Source: Gammaproteobacteria bacterium (GTDB taxonomy: Bacteria > Pseudomonadota > Gammaproteobacteria > Pseudomonadales > Pseudomonadaceae). From it: a stretch of 12,067 bases of DNA. The stretch covers positions 1 through 12,067 of the forward strand of contig JAAYHO010000272.1 of assembly GCA_012735335.1 (NCBI GenBank), in the 5' to 3' direction. The translations under genes were made by a program, and so were the position numbers. This document shows, in pieces, positions 1 to 6,570 of this stretch (position 1 is its first letter; each line of letters starts with the position of its first letter). The notes under the pieces are model-generated. The model ran no database searches. It was not told where the DNA came from and was given only the letters and a program-made list of their open reading frames with translations.

Positions 1-45
1 AGTGGTTACAACCGCCGCGGCAGCAAGGACAGCCAACTGCGCTGA
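1..45 (+). CDS. Possible C-terminal end of an unidentified upstream gene
   Basis: Read in frame 1, the first 45 bases give a polar, basic 14-residue tail (SGYNRRGSKDSQLR) followed by TGA. It could be the end of a gene that starts outside the window. The case is weak: the other two + frames are also open for most of this stretch, and 14 residues are too few to name a family. It matters because it would place the boundary between an intact upstream gene and the broken transporter behind it somewhere in 46-110. Confidence 0.25.
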   Translation, partial: SGYNRRGSKDSQLR

Positions 46-110
46 GCGCCAGCCAGCCGCTGAAACAACCTGAACCACCGCGTCGGTTACCCGGTCTCAA
101 TCCTACCTTC

Positions 111-740
111 ATGAGATCGGTAACCATCAGGCAGGAGCACCCCAGCATCGGCCACTTCCAGCTGTTCGACTGGCAATACCCGATCTGGGCAGGCTGGGTC
201 ATGATCGCCGCCCTGCTCTACTCCATCATTCCTCCGGTCATTCTCGGGCGCATGAAGCTGCCGCTGGCCAGAGCCCTGCATGAAAGCACCCTGTATGCCG
301 ACGCCAGTATGAACAAGGCCGACTGGATCACCTCGGCTGCTGCCATTGTCGGCGTACTGGGAATAGGCCTGGGTCTGTGGTGGGCGGATGCGGTCGCCGC
401 CGCGGTGATCTCGGTGGATGTGCTCCGGTACGGCATTTCCCACCTGCGCAAGGCAATGCTGGAACTGATGGACCAGCGCCCCACGGAGGTGGTCGGTGAT
501 GCCCCGCTGGGGCTGGAGCAGACCATCAACGAGCGGCTCATGCAGGAGCCCGACATTCTCGATGTGGAGACCCGCCTGCGCGAGGAAGGGCATCTGGTCG
601 GTGGGGAGATCTTCGTGGTCTTCGATCGGGGCCAGACCGATATCCCCCGTCGCGCCCAGCAACTGATCAAGCAGTCCACAGCACTCGACTGGCGCCTGTA
701 TGACCTGATTGTCATGCCGGTCGAAAAAATTCAACGCTGA
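111..740 (+). CDS. Cation diffusion facilitator (CDF) family transporter, C-terminal half; N-terminal half missing
   Basis: CDF proteins are inner-membrane antiporters that export divalent metals such as zinc, iron or manganese in exchange for protons. The 209 visible residues match the second half of a CDF protein: a short RQEHPSIG loop (residues 7-14), a membrane segment with IPPVILGRMKLPLA (about 25-53), the ADASMNKAD segment equivalent to TM5 (63-71), a last membrane helix (about 78-103), and a cytoplasmic C-terminal domain (about 125-209). The first three membrane helices are absent. The frame stays open back to base 3, but that stretch translates to a Gln/Pro-rich hydrophilic peptide, not to CDF helices. 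The ATG at 111 has no Shine-Dalgarno sequence, and there is no in-frame ATG, GTG or TTG before it. I infer a 5'-truncated remnant, probably a pseudogene. Family assignment is firm; metal specificity cannot be read. In the TM5 motif the usual His four residues before the Asp is Met. Confidence 0.72.
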   Translation: MRSVTIRQEHPSIGHFQLFDWQYPIWAGWVMIAALLYSIIPPVILGRMKLPLARALHESTLYADASMNKADWITSAAAIVGVLGIGLGLWWADAVAAAVISVDVLRYGISHLRKAMLELMDQRPTEVVGDAPLGLEQTINERLMQEPDILDVETRLREEGHLVGGEIFVVFDRGQTDIPRRAQQLIKQSTALDWRLYDLIVMPVEKIQR

Positions 741-742
741 AC

Positions 743-748
743 AGGAGA
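743..748 (+). promoter_or_regulatory. Ribosome binding site of the 50-aa small ORF
   Basis: AGGAGA lies six bases before the ATG at 755. It is the main reason to treat the small ORF as real, since no other start codon lies at a suitable distance. Confidence 0.5.
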
Positions 749-754
749 CCTGCC

Positions 755-907
755 ATGTGGAAACCCACCCCTGCCCGCACGCAATCCCCGGCCACGGGTA
801 CCACCTTCTGGTGGTGCCGCCCCTTTTCCCAGACCCAGGAACCACTGGGCAACATGAGTCGCCACCAACCGCTGCCCGCCTGGCGGCGCAGGGCGCTGCT
901 CAAATAG
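755..907 (+). CDS. Small ORF, 50 aa, hypothetical, with a strong ribosome binding site
   Basis: An ATG at 755 opens a 50-codon frame ending in TAG at 905-907. It begins 14 bases after the stop of the CDF remnant and is preceded by AGGAGA at 743-748, six bases before the ATG, which is among the best ribosome binding sites in the window. The product is basic and rich in Pro, Trp and Arg: TTFWWCRPFSQTQ around residues 16-28 and PAWRRRALLK at the C-terminus. I see no signal peptide or membrane helix and do not recognise a family. It could be a real small protein formerly translated together with the CDF gene, or a decayed ORF. The strong binding site argues for the former; the terminator-like hairpin inside it (797-818) argues some caution. 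Confidence 0.45.
   Translation: MWKPTPARTQSPATGTTFWWCRPFSQTQEPLGNMSRHQPLPAWRRRALLK
797..827 (+). terminator. Terminator-like hairpin downstream of the CDF remnant
   Basis: GGTACCACC and GGTGGTGCC pair as a nine-base stem with one G-T pair around a TTCT loop (797-818), followed by GCCCC and four T (824-827). The T run is short and set back from the stem, so this is a weak intrinsic terminator at best. It lies inside the 50-aa small ORF, where it encodes GTTFWWC. Confidence 0.3.
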
Positions 908-994
908 GCAACCCGGCATGCTACCATTGCGCACCTGGTACGGTGGCAGCTGCGTCACCGTGTTATCGCCCACTGACGCAGGCCCGAACCTCAC

Positions 995-2215
995 ATGCAA
1001 GCCACCCAACACAGCTTCGATGTGGTCATCATTGGTGCCGGTGCTTCCGGACTGATGTGCGCCGCCACCGCCGCCCAGCGCGATCGGCGGGTGCTGATAC
1101 TGGAGCGGGCCAACAAACCCGGCAAGAAGATCCTCATGTCCGGCGGTGGACGCTGCAACTTCACCAACTACCAGGTCGAGCCGGACAACTTCATCTCCGC
1201 CAACCCGCACTTCTGCAAGGCGGCGCTCAAGCGCTATACCCAATGGGACTTCATCAGCCTGGTCGAGCGCTACGCCATCGACTACGAGGAACGCCGCCAC
1301 AGCCAGCTGTTCTGCCGTCATTCGGCCAAGGATGTGCTGAACATGCTGCTGGATGAGTGCGCCCAGGCCGGGGTGGAAATCCGTACCCATTGCGAGATCG
1401 ACCAGGTGCAGGCGCTGGACTCCCAGCACCTGCGCTACCGCCTGCAGCTGCGCCAGGGCCAGCAACCGCTGCGCATCGACTGCCAGTCGCTGGTGGTCGC
1501 CAGCGGTGCCCTGTCGATCCCGACCCTGGGCGGCAGCGGCATCGGTTACCAGATTGCCGAGCAGTTCGGCCTGCCGCTCACCCCCAGACGGGCCGGGCTG
1601 GTGCCTTTCATGTTCACCGACAGCATGAAGGGGCTGTGTGAACGCCTGTCCGGACTGGCACTGGAAGTGGAAGCCAGCTGCAACGGCCGCAGTTTCACCG
1701 AGAACCTGCTGTTTACCCACCGGGGCATCAGCGGCCCGGCGATCCTGCAGATTTCCAGCTACTGGCAACCCGGCGACACCCTGACCTTGGATCTGCTGCC
1801 CGGCACCGATGCCCGCCAGTGGCTGCGTGAGGCCAAGCAGCAGCAATCCCGGCAACTGCTGAAAACCGTGCTGGCGGAGAAGCTGGGGCGGGCGCTGGTA
1901 GCCGAGTTACAGCAACTGTGGTGGCCACAGGCAGCTGACAAGCCGCTGGCCGAATTCAGCGACAAGCTGTTGCTGGGCATTGCCGAACAACTCAACGGCT
2001 GGGCCATCAAACCCTCGGGCACCGAAGGCTATCGCACCGCCGAGGTCACCCTGGGCGGCGTGGATACCGCTGCCATCAGCTCCCGCACCATGGAAGCCAG
2101 CCAGTGCCCCGGCCTGTATTTCATTGGTGAGGTACTGGATGTGACCGGCCATCTGGGCGGTTTCAACTTCCAGTGGGCCTGGTCCTCCGGTTACAGCGCC
2201 GGGCTGGCGGTCTAG
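995..2215 (+). CDS. NAD(P)/FAD-dependent oxidoreductase, HI0933/YhiN (BaiN-like) family
   Basis: A complete 406-residue flavoprotein, normal length for the family. The Rossmann motif GAGASG at residues 14-19 binds the FAD ADP moiety. It is followed by ILERANKPGKKILMSGGGRCNFTN (35-58), the characteristic glycine-rich block of this family. The C-terminus carries the second FAD-contacting motif, GEVLDVTGHLGGFNFQW (378-394). E. coli YhiN and Haemophilus HI0933 are the reference members; BaiN of gut clostridia reduces bile acid intermediates, but the physiological substrate in proteobacteria is not settled, so only 'soluble FAD oxidoreductase' is safe. The ATG at 995 fits the start of the first beta strand (FDVVIIGAG). 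Its ribosome binding site is weak. The TAG stop lies in a CTAG shared with the opposing acyltransferase gene. Confidence 0.93.
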   Translation: MQATQHSFDVVIIGAGASGLMCAATAAQRDRRVLILERANKPGKKILMSGGGRCNFTNYQVEPDNFISANPHFCKAALKRYTQWDFISLVERYAIDYEERRHSQLFCRHSAKDVLNMLLDECAQAGVEIRTHCEIDQVQALDSQHLRYRLQLRQGQQPLRIDCQSLVVASGALSIPTLGGSGIGYQIAEQFGLPLTPRRAGLVPFMFTDSMKGLCERLSGLALEVEASCNGRSFTENLLFTHRGISGPAILQISSYWQPGDTLTLDLLPGTDARQWLREAKQQQSRQLLKTVLAEKLGRALVAELQQLWWPQAADKPLAEFSDKLLLGIAEQLNGWAIKPSGTEGYRTAEVTLGGVDTAAISSRTMEASQCPGLYFIGEVLDVTGHLGGFNFQWAWSSGYSAGLAV

Positions 2216-3846
2216 TTACTGCGCCCTGTGTCGGCCCGGCGGCCGCGCCACAGGGCCAGCAGCATCAGCACACCCAGCGCCGCATACACCAGATAGAGAA
2301 ACAGTTGCGGATAGCGGCTGAACAAGCTGCCCCCCGAGTTGCTGTCGAAGGGCACCCGCACCAGCAGCTCGGCGCGGTTGAACGCGGCACTCTCACCCAG
2401 CACCCGGCCGTTGGGCGCGGTGACCAGCGACGGGCCGTTATTGATCAGATGGGCCATGGGCAGGCGGTTCTCGATACCGCGCAGAATCGACATATTGGCG
2501 TGGTGGCGGGGCTGGGCGCTTTCACCGAACCAGTTGTCCTGGGACAGGAACAGCAGCATCTTGCCTGCCCCATCCGTCCCTACTCCCCGGGCAACAAAAC
2601 CGGCGAAGGCCGCTTCGTAACACACCATGGGCATCACCCGCATGCCATTCAGGGCAAAGGCCGCATAATCCTCCCCGGCCCCCAGTGGCCGCAGGAACTC
2701 GCCGAACACCCGATCATTGATCTGCCGCAGCCCCGGCCATGACCAGGGCGCTGGCAGGTATTCGCCAAAGGGCATGCGCAGCATCTTGCGGTAGCGGTCA
2801 CGCAGCTCGCCCCGGCCATCCAGCAGGGCGACACTGTTGAAGCTGACCTGCTCGGCGTTCTGCCACTCACGCTCGACGTCATGGAAGATCAACGGCACAC
2901 CGCTGCGCGCCACTTCCTGGGCGTAGCGCTCGCGCACGCTGTAGTGATCGAAATACCCCTTGTAACGCGCCTCCGGCCAGGCCACCCACTGGGCACCCGC
3001 CGCAATCAGCCGCTGGGTGGCTTCCATCTCCTGGGGATATTCCCGGGTAAAACCCGGTGCCGGCTCGGGAATCTCCAGAGTGATGGCATCATTGGGCTGC
3101 ACCAGGCCGATGCGCCGGGTTTCCCACTGCTGCATGCGCTGATCCCAGCTCTGCAGGGTGATCAGACCATAACCCAGCCAGACCAGCAGCAGGATCCAGG
3201 CCACCCGGTTGGCGATCATGGATTGCCGCCCGCTGCGCACCGCGCGCTTGCTCAGCAACCGGTACAGCAGCACGGAAAACAGCGCCATCATCGCATCCAG
3301 CCCGGCAGCACCGGTCAGCTCGATAGCTTGCAGCGCAGGCAGGAAGTTGACCTGCCCGTCGGCAAAGTGGGTCTTGAACAGCATCGGATACAGCGCCATG
3401 ACCGCCACCAGGCTCAGCGGAAAGGCCAACAGCTCCCAGCCCCCCAGGCGATTCACCAGCCAGCGATAGAGCATGCAGCTCAGCCCCAGGGTCAGCCCGA
3501 GATAGCACCAGAACAGCGCCGCCAGCAAGGTGCCGAGCAGCGGGCTGATCTGCTTGAGATTGACCATGAAGGTGGCCAGCCAGTAACTGCCCCCGGCAAA
3601 ACACAGCACACCGGCAAACCAGCCGAGAAACAGGGCGGTACGCGGGCCGGTATCGCGCAGTGCCCACAGCAACGGCAGCCAGGCCACCCAGCCGACCCAG
3701 TACAGATCGTTGTGCAGCCAGGGCACGCAGAGCATCAAACCTGCCAGTCCGGCCAGCAACAGGCGCACTGCCAGGCTGCTCCGGGCCAGGCTGCGGTCGT
3801 CGGCCGGCAGGTCTGCGGCAAGGGGGCGGGAGTTGGACGGCGGCAT
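2212..3846 (-). CDS. lnt: Apolipoprotein N-acyltransferase (Lnt)-like membrane protein with nitrilase-fold domain
   Basis: Lnt transfers an acyl chain from phospholipid to the N-terminal cysteine of diacylated lipoproteins on the periplasmic face of the inner membrane. This 544-residue product has an N-terminal block of about six membrane helices (residues 27-230), a carbon-nitrogen hydrolase domain (245-500), and one C-terminal helix (510-534). The catalytic triad is complete: Glu292 in WPEARY, Lys354 in YRKMLRMPFGEY, Cys409 in VCYEAAF; the accessory Glu362 (PFGEY) and Glu411 are also present. SQDNWFG replaces the usual SNDAWFG. I chose the ATG at 3846; a longer reading from a TTG at 3975 adds 43 non-membrane residues, lacks a ribosome binding site and lies on the putative promoter. 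The neighbours are not corC/ybeX or leuS, the usual company of lnt, so this may be a second, paralogous copy or a related acyltransferase. Fold assignment is firm; exact substrate is inferred. Confidence 0.83.
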   Translation of the reverse strand: MPPSNSRPLAADLPADDRSLARSSLAVRLLLAGLAGLMLCVPWLHNDLYWVGWVAWLPLLWALRDTGPRTALFLGWFAGVLCFAGGSYWLATFMVNLKQISPLLGTLLAALFWCYLGLTLGLSCMLYRWLVNRLGGWELLAFPLSLVAVMALYPMLFKTHFADGQVNFLPALQAIELTGAAGLDAMMALFSVLLYRLLSKRAVRSGRQSMIANRVAWILLLVWLGYGLITLQSWDQRMQQWETRRIGLVQPNDAITLEIPEPAPGFTREYPQEMEATQRLIAAGAQWVAWPEARYKGYFDHYSVRERYAQEVARSGVPLIFHDVEREWQNAEQVSFNSVALLDGRGELRDRYRKMLRMPFGEYLPAPWSWPGLRQINDRVFGEFLRPLGAGEDYAAFALNGMRVMPMVCYEAAFAGFVARGVGTDGAGKMLLFLSQDNWFGESAQPRHHANMSILRGIENRLPMAHLINNGPSLVTAPNGRVLGESAAFNRAELLVRVPFDSNSGGSLFSRYPQLFLYLVYAALGVLMLLALWRGRRADTGRSN

Positions 3847-3946
3847 GGCTGCGAATCCGGCAATGGGTTCCGGCTCACCTTGAGCGTCAGACGCGCCGGA
3901 TGCAATACCCTGTCTGAGTGAAACCTGCCACAGCAGCGGATAAGTG

Positions 3947-3975
3947 GTTATGCTTGGCGGCGTTGTACTGGCCAA
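3947..3975 (-). promoter_or_regulatory. Possible sigma-70 promoter for the Lnt-like gene
   Basis: On the - strand TTGGCC (3975-3970) and CATAAC (3952-3947) stand 17 bases apart, each matching four of six consensus positions. Transcription from here would start near 3940 and leave a leader of about 95 bases before the ATG at 3846. The site lies in the 143-bp divergent region, and its -35 box contains the TTG that would start the longer reading of the gene. Confidence 0.3.
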
Positions 3976-3977
3976 GC

Positions 3978-3982
3978 AAGGA
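3978..3982 (+). promoter_or_regulatory. Ribosome binding site that fixes the acyltransferase start
   Basis: AAGGA lies seven bases before the ATG at 3990. The in-frame ATG at 3918 has no such signal and would add 24 residues unlike the family, so 3990 is the better start. Confidence 0.7.
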
Positions 3983-3989
3983 AAAACCC

Positions 3990-4886
3990 ATGCCCCACTG
4001 GTTGACCGGCATCCTCACCTGCCTGCTCATTCTGCTCAACACCCTGGTCGGCATCGGCCCCATGCTGGTGCTCGCGGTGCTCAAGGTGGTGGTTCCCCAC
4101 GAAGGCTTCCGCCGCTGGAGCTCGCGCTGGGTAATGTGGATCGCCGAAAGCTGGGCGGAGATCAACAAGGCGATCTTCCGTCTGATGCTGCCGACCCGCT
4201 GGGATATCCGCTGCGATACACCGCTGCACAACGATCACTCCTACCTGGTGATCAGCAACCACCAGTCCTGGGTGGATATCCCGGCGCTGGTGCAGGCCTT
4301 CAATCGCAAGACGCCCTACTTCAAGTTCTTCCTGAAGAAGGAGCTGATCTGGGTACCCTTTATCGGTCTGGCCTTCTGGGCGCTGGATTACCCCTTCATG
4401 AAGCGTTACAGCAAGGCGCATCTGGCTCGCCACCCGCAGGACAAGGGCAAGGATCTGGAAATCACCCGCCGGGCCTGTGAAAAATTCCGCGACCTGCCGG
4501 TAACCGTGGTCAACTTCCTCGAAGGCACACGCTTCACCCCGGCCAAGCATCAGGCCCAGACCTCCCCCTACCGCCACCTGCTGCGTCCCAAGTCCGGCGG
4601 TATCGCCTTTGTCACTGCCGCACTGGGCGAGCAGATGCGCTCACTGCTGGATGTCACCATCGTCTACCCGGAACAGACCCCGCCGGGCTTCTGGGCGCTG
4701 ATCAGTGGTCAGGTACCCAGCGTGCTGGTGGACATCCGCTCATACACCCTGGCCCCGGAGCTGTTCCACGGCGACTACAGCGAGGATCCGCAGTTTCGCG
4801 AATACTTCCAGAACTGGGTGAATGAACTCTGGGCGCGCAAGGATGACCGCATAGCGGAACTGCGTCGCGAGATAGCCGAACGATAA
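3990..4886 (+). CDS. Acyltransferase, YihG-type (PlsC-like LPLAT superfamily)
   Basis: A 298-residue membrane-bound acyltransferase of the lysophospholipid acyltransferase superfamily. These enzymes move an acyl chain from acyl-ACP or acyl-CoA to a glycerophospholipid acceptor at the inner membrane. The N-terminus has a membrane helix (about residues 5-33). The catalytic HX4D motif is NHQSWVD with His91 and Asp96. A conserved basic block KFFLKKELIWVPFIG (112-126) and the acceptor-binding motif FLEGTR (176-181) follow. The later PKSGG (200-204) and VTIVYP (222-227) are also typical. Length and motif spacing agree with E. coli YihG and its pseudomonad relatives. The gene is divergent from the Lnt-like gene and 98 bp ahead of dbpA, so it may share the intervening promoter region with the former. 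The specific acceptor lipid cannot be told from sequence; an LPA acyltransferase role is plausible but inferred. Confidence 0.9.
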   Translation: MPHWLTGILTCLLILLNTLVGIGPMLVLAVLKVVVPHEGFRRWSSRWVMWIAESWAEINKAIFRLMLPTRWDIRCDTPLHNDHSYLVISNHQSWVDIPALVQAFNRKTPYFKFFLKKELIWVPFIGLAFWALDYPFMKRYSKAHLARHPQDKGKDLEITRRACEKFRDLPVTVVNFLEGTRFTPAKHQAQTSPYRHLLRPKSGGIAFVTAALGEQMRSLLDVTIVYPEQTPPGFWALISGQVPSVLVDIRSYTLAPELFHGDYSEDPQFREYFQNWVNELWARKDDRIAELRREIAER

Positions 4887-4984
4887 AGGCTTCCGCAAGT
4901 CACGGATCAGGAGTTAGCCGCCGGCGGCATCTGGCGAGAGCGCATCTGTTACACTCTGACGCCCATTCCCTGCAGGTTGCCGAC

Positions 4985-6364
4985 GTGAGCCAACAGCCCT
5001 TTTCCTCCCTCCCCCTGCCAGCGGCGCTGCTGACCAGTATCGAACGTCTGGGCTATCAGCAGATGACGCCGGTGCAGACCGCAGCACTGCCGATCATCCT
5101 CGCCGGAGAGGACCTGATTGCCCGCTCCCGTACCGGCAGCGGCAAGACCGCCGCCTTCGGTATCGGCCTGCTGGCGCCGCTGAACCCGGCCTTTCTCGGC
5201 TGTCAGGCACTGGTGCTCAGCCCGACCCGGGAACTGGCGACCCAGACCGCCGAAGCCCTGCGGGCGCTGGCCAGAGGCATCGGCAATATCAAGATCCTGA
5301 CCCTGTGCGGCGGTACCCCCTTCGGTCCCCAGGCCGCCTCGCTGGAACAGGGTGTGCATATCGTCGTCGGCACCCCGGGGCGGGTTCGTGATCACCTGCA
5401 ACGCGGCACCCTGAGTCTGGACCGGCTCAACTGTCTGGTACTGGATGAAGCCGACCGCATGCTGGACATGGGCTTTATCGACGCCATCAGCGAGATCATC
5501 GAGACCACCCCGGCCCGACGTCAGACCCTGCTGTTCTCCGCCACCTACCCGCCCGGCATCGAAAGTCTGGCCGGGCGCTTCATGCGCAACCCGCAGCAGG
5601 TGGTGATCGAGGAGGCCGAGGTGAGCAACCCCATCACCCAGCGCTTCTACGAGATCGATGCGGCGGAGCGCGCCCAGGCAGTACTGCGCCTGCTGGCCGC
5701 CGAACGGGCGCAACCCTGCATGGTATTCTGCCAGACCCGCCAGCAATGCCAGGAGCTGCAGCAGTTGCTCAACAGCAACCGGGTCAGCGCACTGGCCCTG
5801 CATGGCGACATGGAACAGCGGGAGCGGGATCAGGTACTGGCACTGTTCGCCAACCAGAGCTGCAGCGTACTGGTGGCCACCGACGTGGCGGCCCGGGGCA
5901 TCGATATCGAGGGAGTGGCCGCGGTAATCAACGCCGAACTGTCACCGGACCCGGCGGTACATACCCACCGCATCGGCCGCAGTGGCCGCGCCGGACAGTC
6001 CGGTCTGGCCCTGAGCCTGGTTACCCCGGCAGAACAGGGCCGGGCACGGCGGATCGAGGAAGCCCAGGGCGAACCACTGAACTGGCAACCACTGGACAGA
6101 TTGCCCGAACGCCTGGACAACCCCCTGCTGCCCCCCATGCGCACCCTGGCGGTGGCCGGTGGGCGCAAGGACAAGGTACGCCCGGGAGACCTGCTCGGCG
6201 CACTGACCGGCGAAGCCGGGCTGCCGGGGGATGCCATCGGCAAGATCAGCATCAGTGATTTTCAGGCGCTGGTGGCGGTACGCTGGGACCTGGCCAATAC
6301 GGCGCTGGAAAGGTTGGAGCAGGGGAAGATCAAGGGTCGCAGGTTCAAGGTGCGGTTGTTGTAA
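4985..6364 (+). CDS. dbpA: ATP-dependent RNA helicase DbpA
   Basis: A 459-residue DEAD-box helicase with the full motif series: TPVQ of the Q motif (28-31), SRTGSGKT Walker A (48-55), PTREL (80-84), TPGR (130-133), DEAD (154-157), SAT (185-187), ATDVAARGID (298-307) and HRIGRSGRAG (328-337). What makes it DbpA and not another DEAD-box protein is the C-terminal RNA-binding domain (about 385-459), with KDKVRPGDLLGALTG and the final KGRRFKVRLL. In E. coli this domain binds helix 92 of 23S rRNA and targets the helicase to late 50S assembly. The start is the GTG at 4985, eight bases after an AGG (4974-4976). A TACACT at 4950-4955 could be a -10 box, without a clear -35 partner. It converges on the - strand cluster across a 206-bp gap filled with hairpins. 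Confidence 0.95.
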   Translation: MSQQPFSSLPLPAALLTSIERLGYQQMTPVQTAALPIILAGEDLIARSRTGSGKTAAFGIGLLAPLNPAFLGCQALVLSPTRELATQTAEALRALARGIGNIKILTLCGGTPFGPQAASLEQGVHIVVGTPGRVRDHLQRGTLSLDRLNCLVLDEADRMLDMGFIDAISEIIETTPARRQTLLFSATYPPGIESLAGRFMRNPQQVVIEEAEVSNPITQRFYEIDAAERAQAVLRLLAAERAQPCMVFCQTRQQCQELQQLLNSNRVSALALHGDMEQRERDQVLALFANQSCSVLVATDVAARGIDIEGVAAVINAELSPDPAVHTHRIGRSGRAGQSGLALSLVTPAEQGRARRIEEAQGEPLNWQPLDRLPERLDNPLLPPMRTLAVAGGRKDKVRPGDLLGALTGEAGLPGDAIGKISISDFQALVAVRWDLANTALERLEQGKIKGRRFKVRLL

Positions 6365-6405
6365 GCGCATGGCGTAGCGCAGGCACTCGGGCTTTCCTCT
6401 GGGAA

Positions 6406-6488
6406 CGTCGAGCACCAGCTCGATGAGCGGACTGACATGCAGCACATGCGCTACCAACGCTACACCGCGGACGAGCTGGTGCTCGTCC
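6406..6488. repeat. Inverted pair of hairpins sharing the core CGAGCTGGTGCTCG
   Basis: Hairpin A (6406-6425) has an eight-pair stem, with one G-T pair, around an ACCA loop. Hairpin B (6469-6488), GGACGAGC/GCTCGTCC around TGGT, has a perfect eight-pair stem. The 14-base core occurs once on each strand (6409-6422 and 6472-6485), so the two copies are inverted relative to each other. Outside the core, two stem pairs differ by exchange of both partners (T-A to A-T, C-G to G-C), preserving pairing. The 43 bases between them show no gene that I can support. Confidence 0.65.
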
Positions 6489-6494
6489 CTCCCG

Positions 6495-6566
6495 GGAGTG
6501 TCGAGTTCCATCTCGACATGGCGCACCCGCCGCAATCCCAGTTGCCGGGATGGAACCCGGCACTCC
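6495..6566. repeat. REP-like inverted doublet (REPIN/BIME layout)
   Basis: Hairpin C (6499-6518) reads TGTCGAG-TTCCAT-CTCGACA on the + strand. Hairpin D (6543-6562) reads TGCCGGG-TTCCAT-CCCGGCA on the - strand. Each has a seven-base perfect stem and the same six-base loop, and the copies are inverted with 24 bases between them. The four differences form two compensatory pairs (T-A to C-G, A-T to G-C). Each hairpin is immediately preceded on its own strand by GGAG (6495-6498 on +, 6566-6563 on -), matching the conserved GTAG/GGAG head tetranucleotide of REP elements mobilised by RAYT transposases. No RAYT gene lies in the window. Its position between convergent genes is typical of such elements. 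Confidence 0.7.
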
Positions 6567-6570
6567 CATC

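Noticed and set aside
755..907. trp-type attenuator leader peptide, suggested by tandem Trp codons
   Set aside because: Only two Trp codons sit together in a 50-codon frame, no competing antiterminator hairpin is evident, and the downstream gene is not a tryptophan gene.
731..1855. Long - strand open frame (374 codons) opposite the flavoprotein
   Set aside because: It is antisense to a gene with clear FAD motifs; the translation is low-complexity Gly/Gln/Ala-rich, as expected for a high-GC shadow frame.
2881..3921. 346-codon + strand frame opposite the Lnt-like gene
   Set aside because: Gln/Pro/His-rich composition with no motif, lying entirely within a gene that has a complete catalytic triad.
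3847..3975. TTG start that would lengthen the Lnt-like protein to 587 residues
   Set aside because: It has no ribosome binding site, overlaps a putative promoter, and adds a polar segment not expected before the first membrane helix.
4917..4928. GCCGCCGGCGGC palindrome between the acyltransferase and dbpA as a terminator or operator
   Set aside because: It has no loop and no T run, and such palindromes are expected by chance at this GC content.
6406..6562. CRISPR array, from the run of palindromes
   Set aside because: Repeats are inverted, not direct, differ between pairs, and there are no regular unique spacers.
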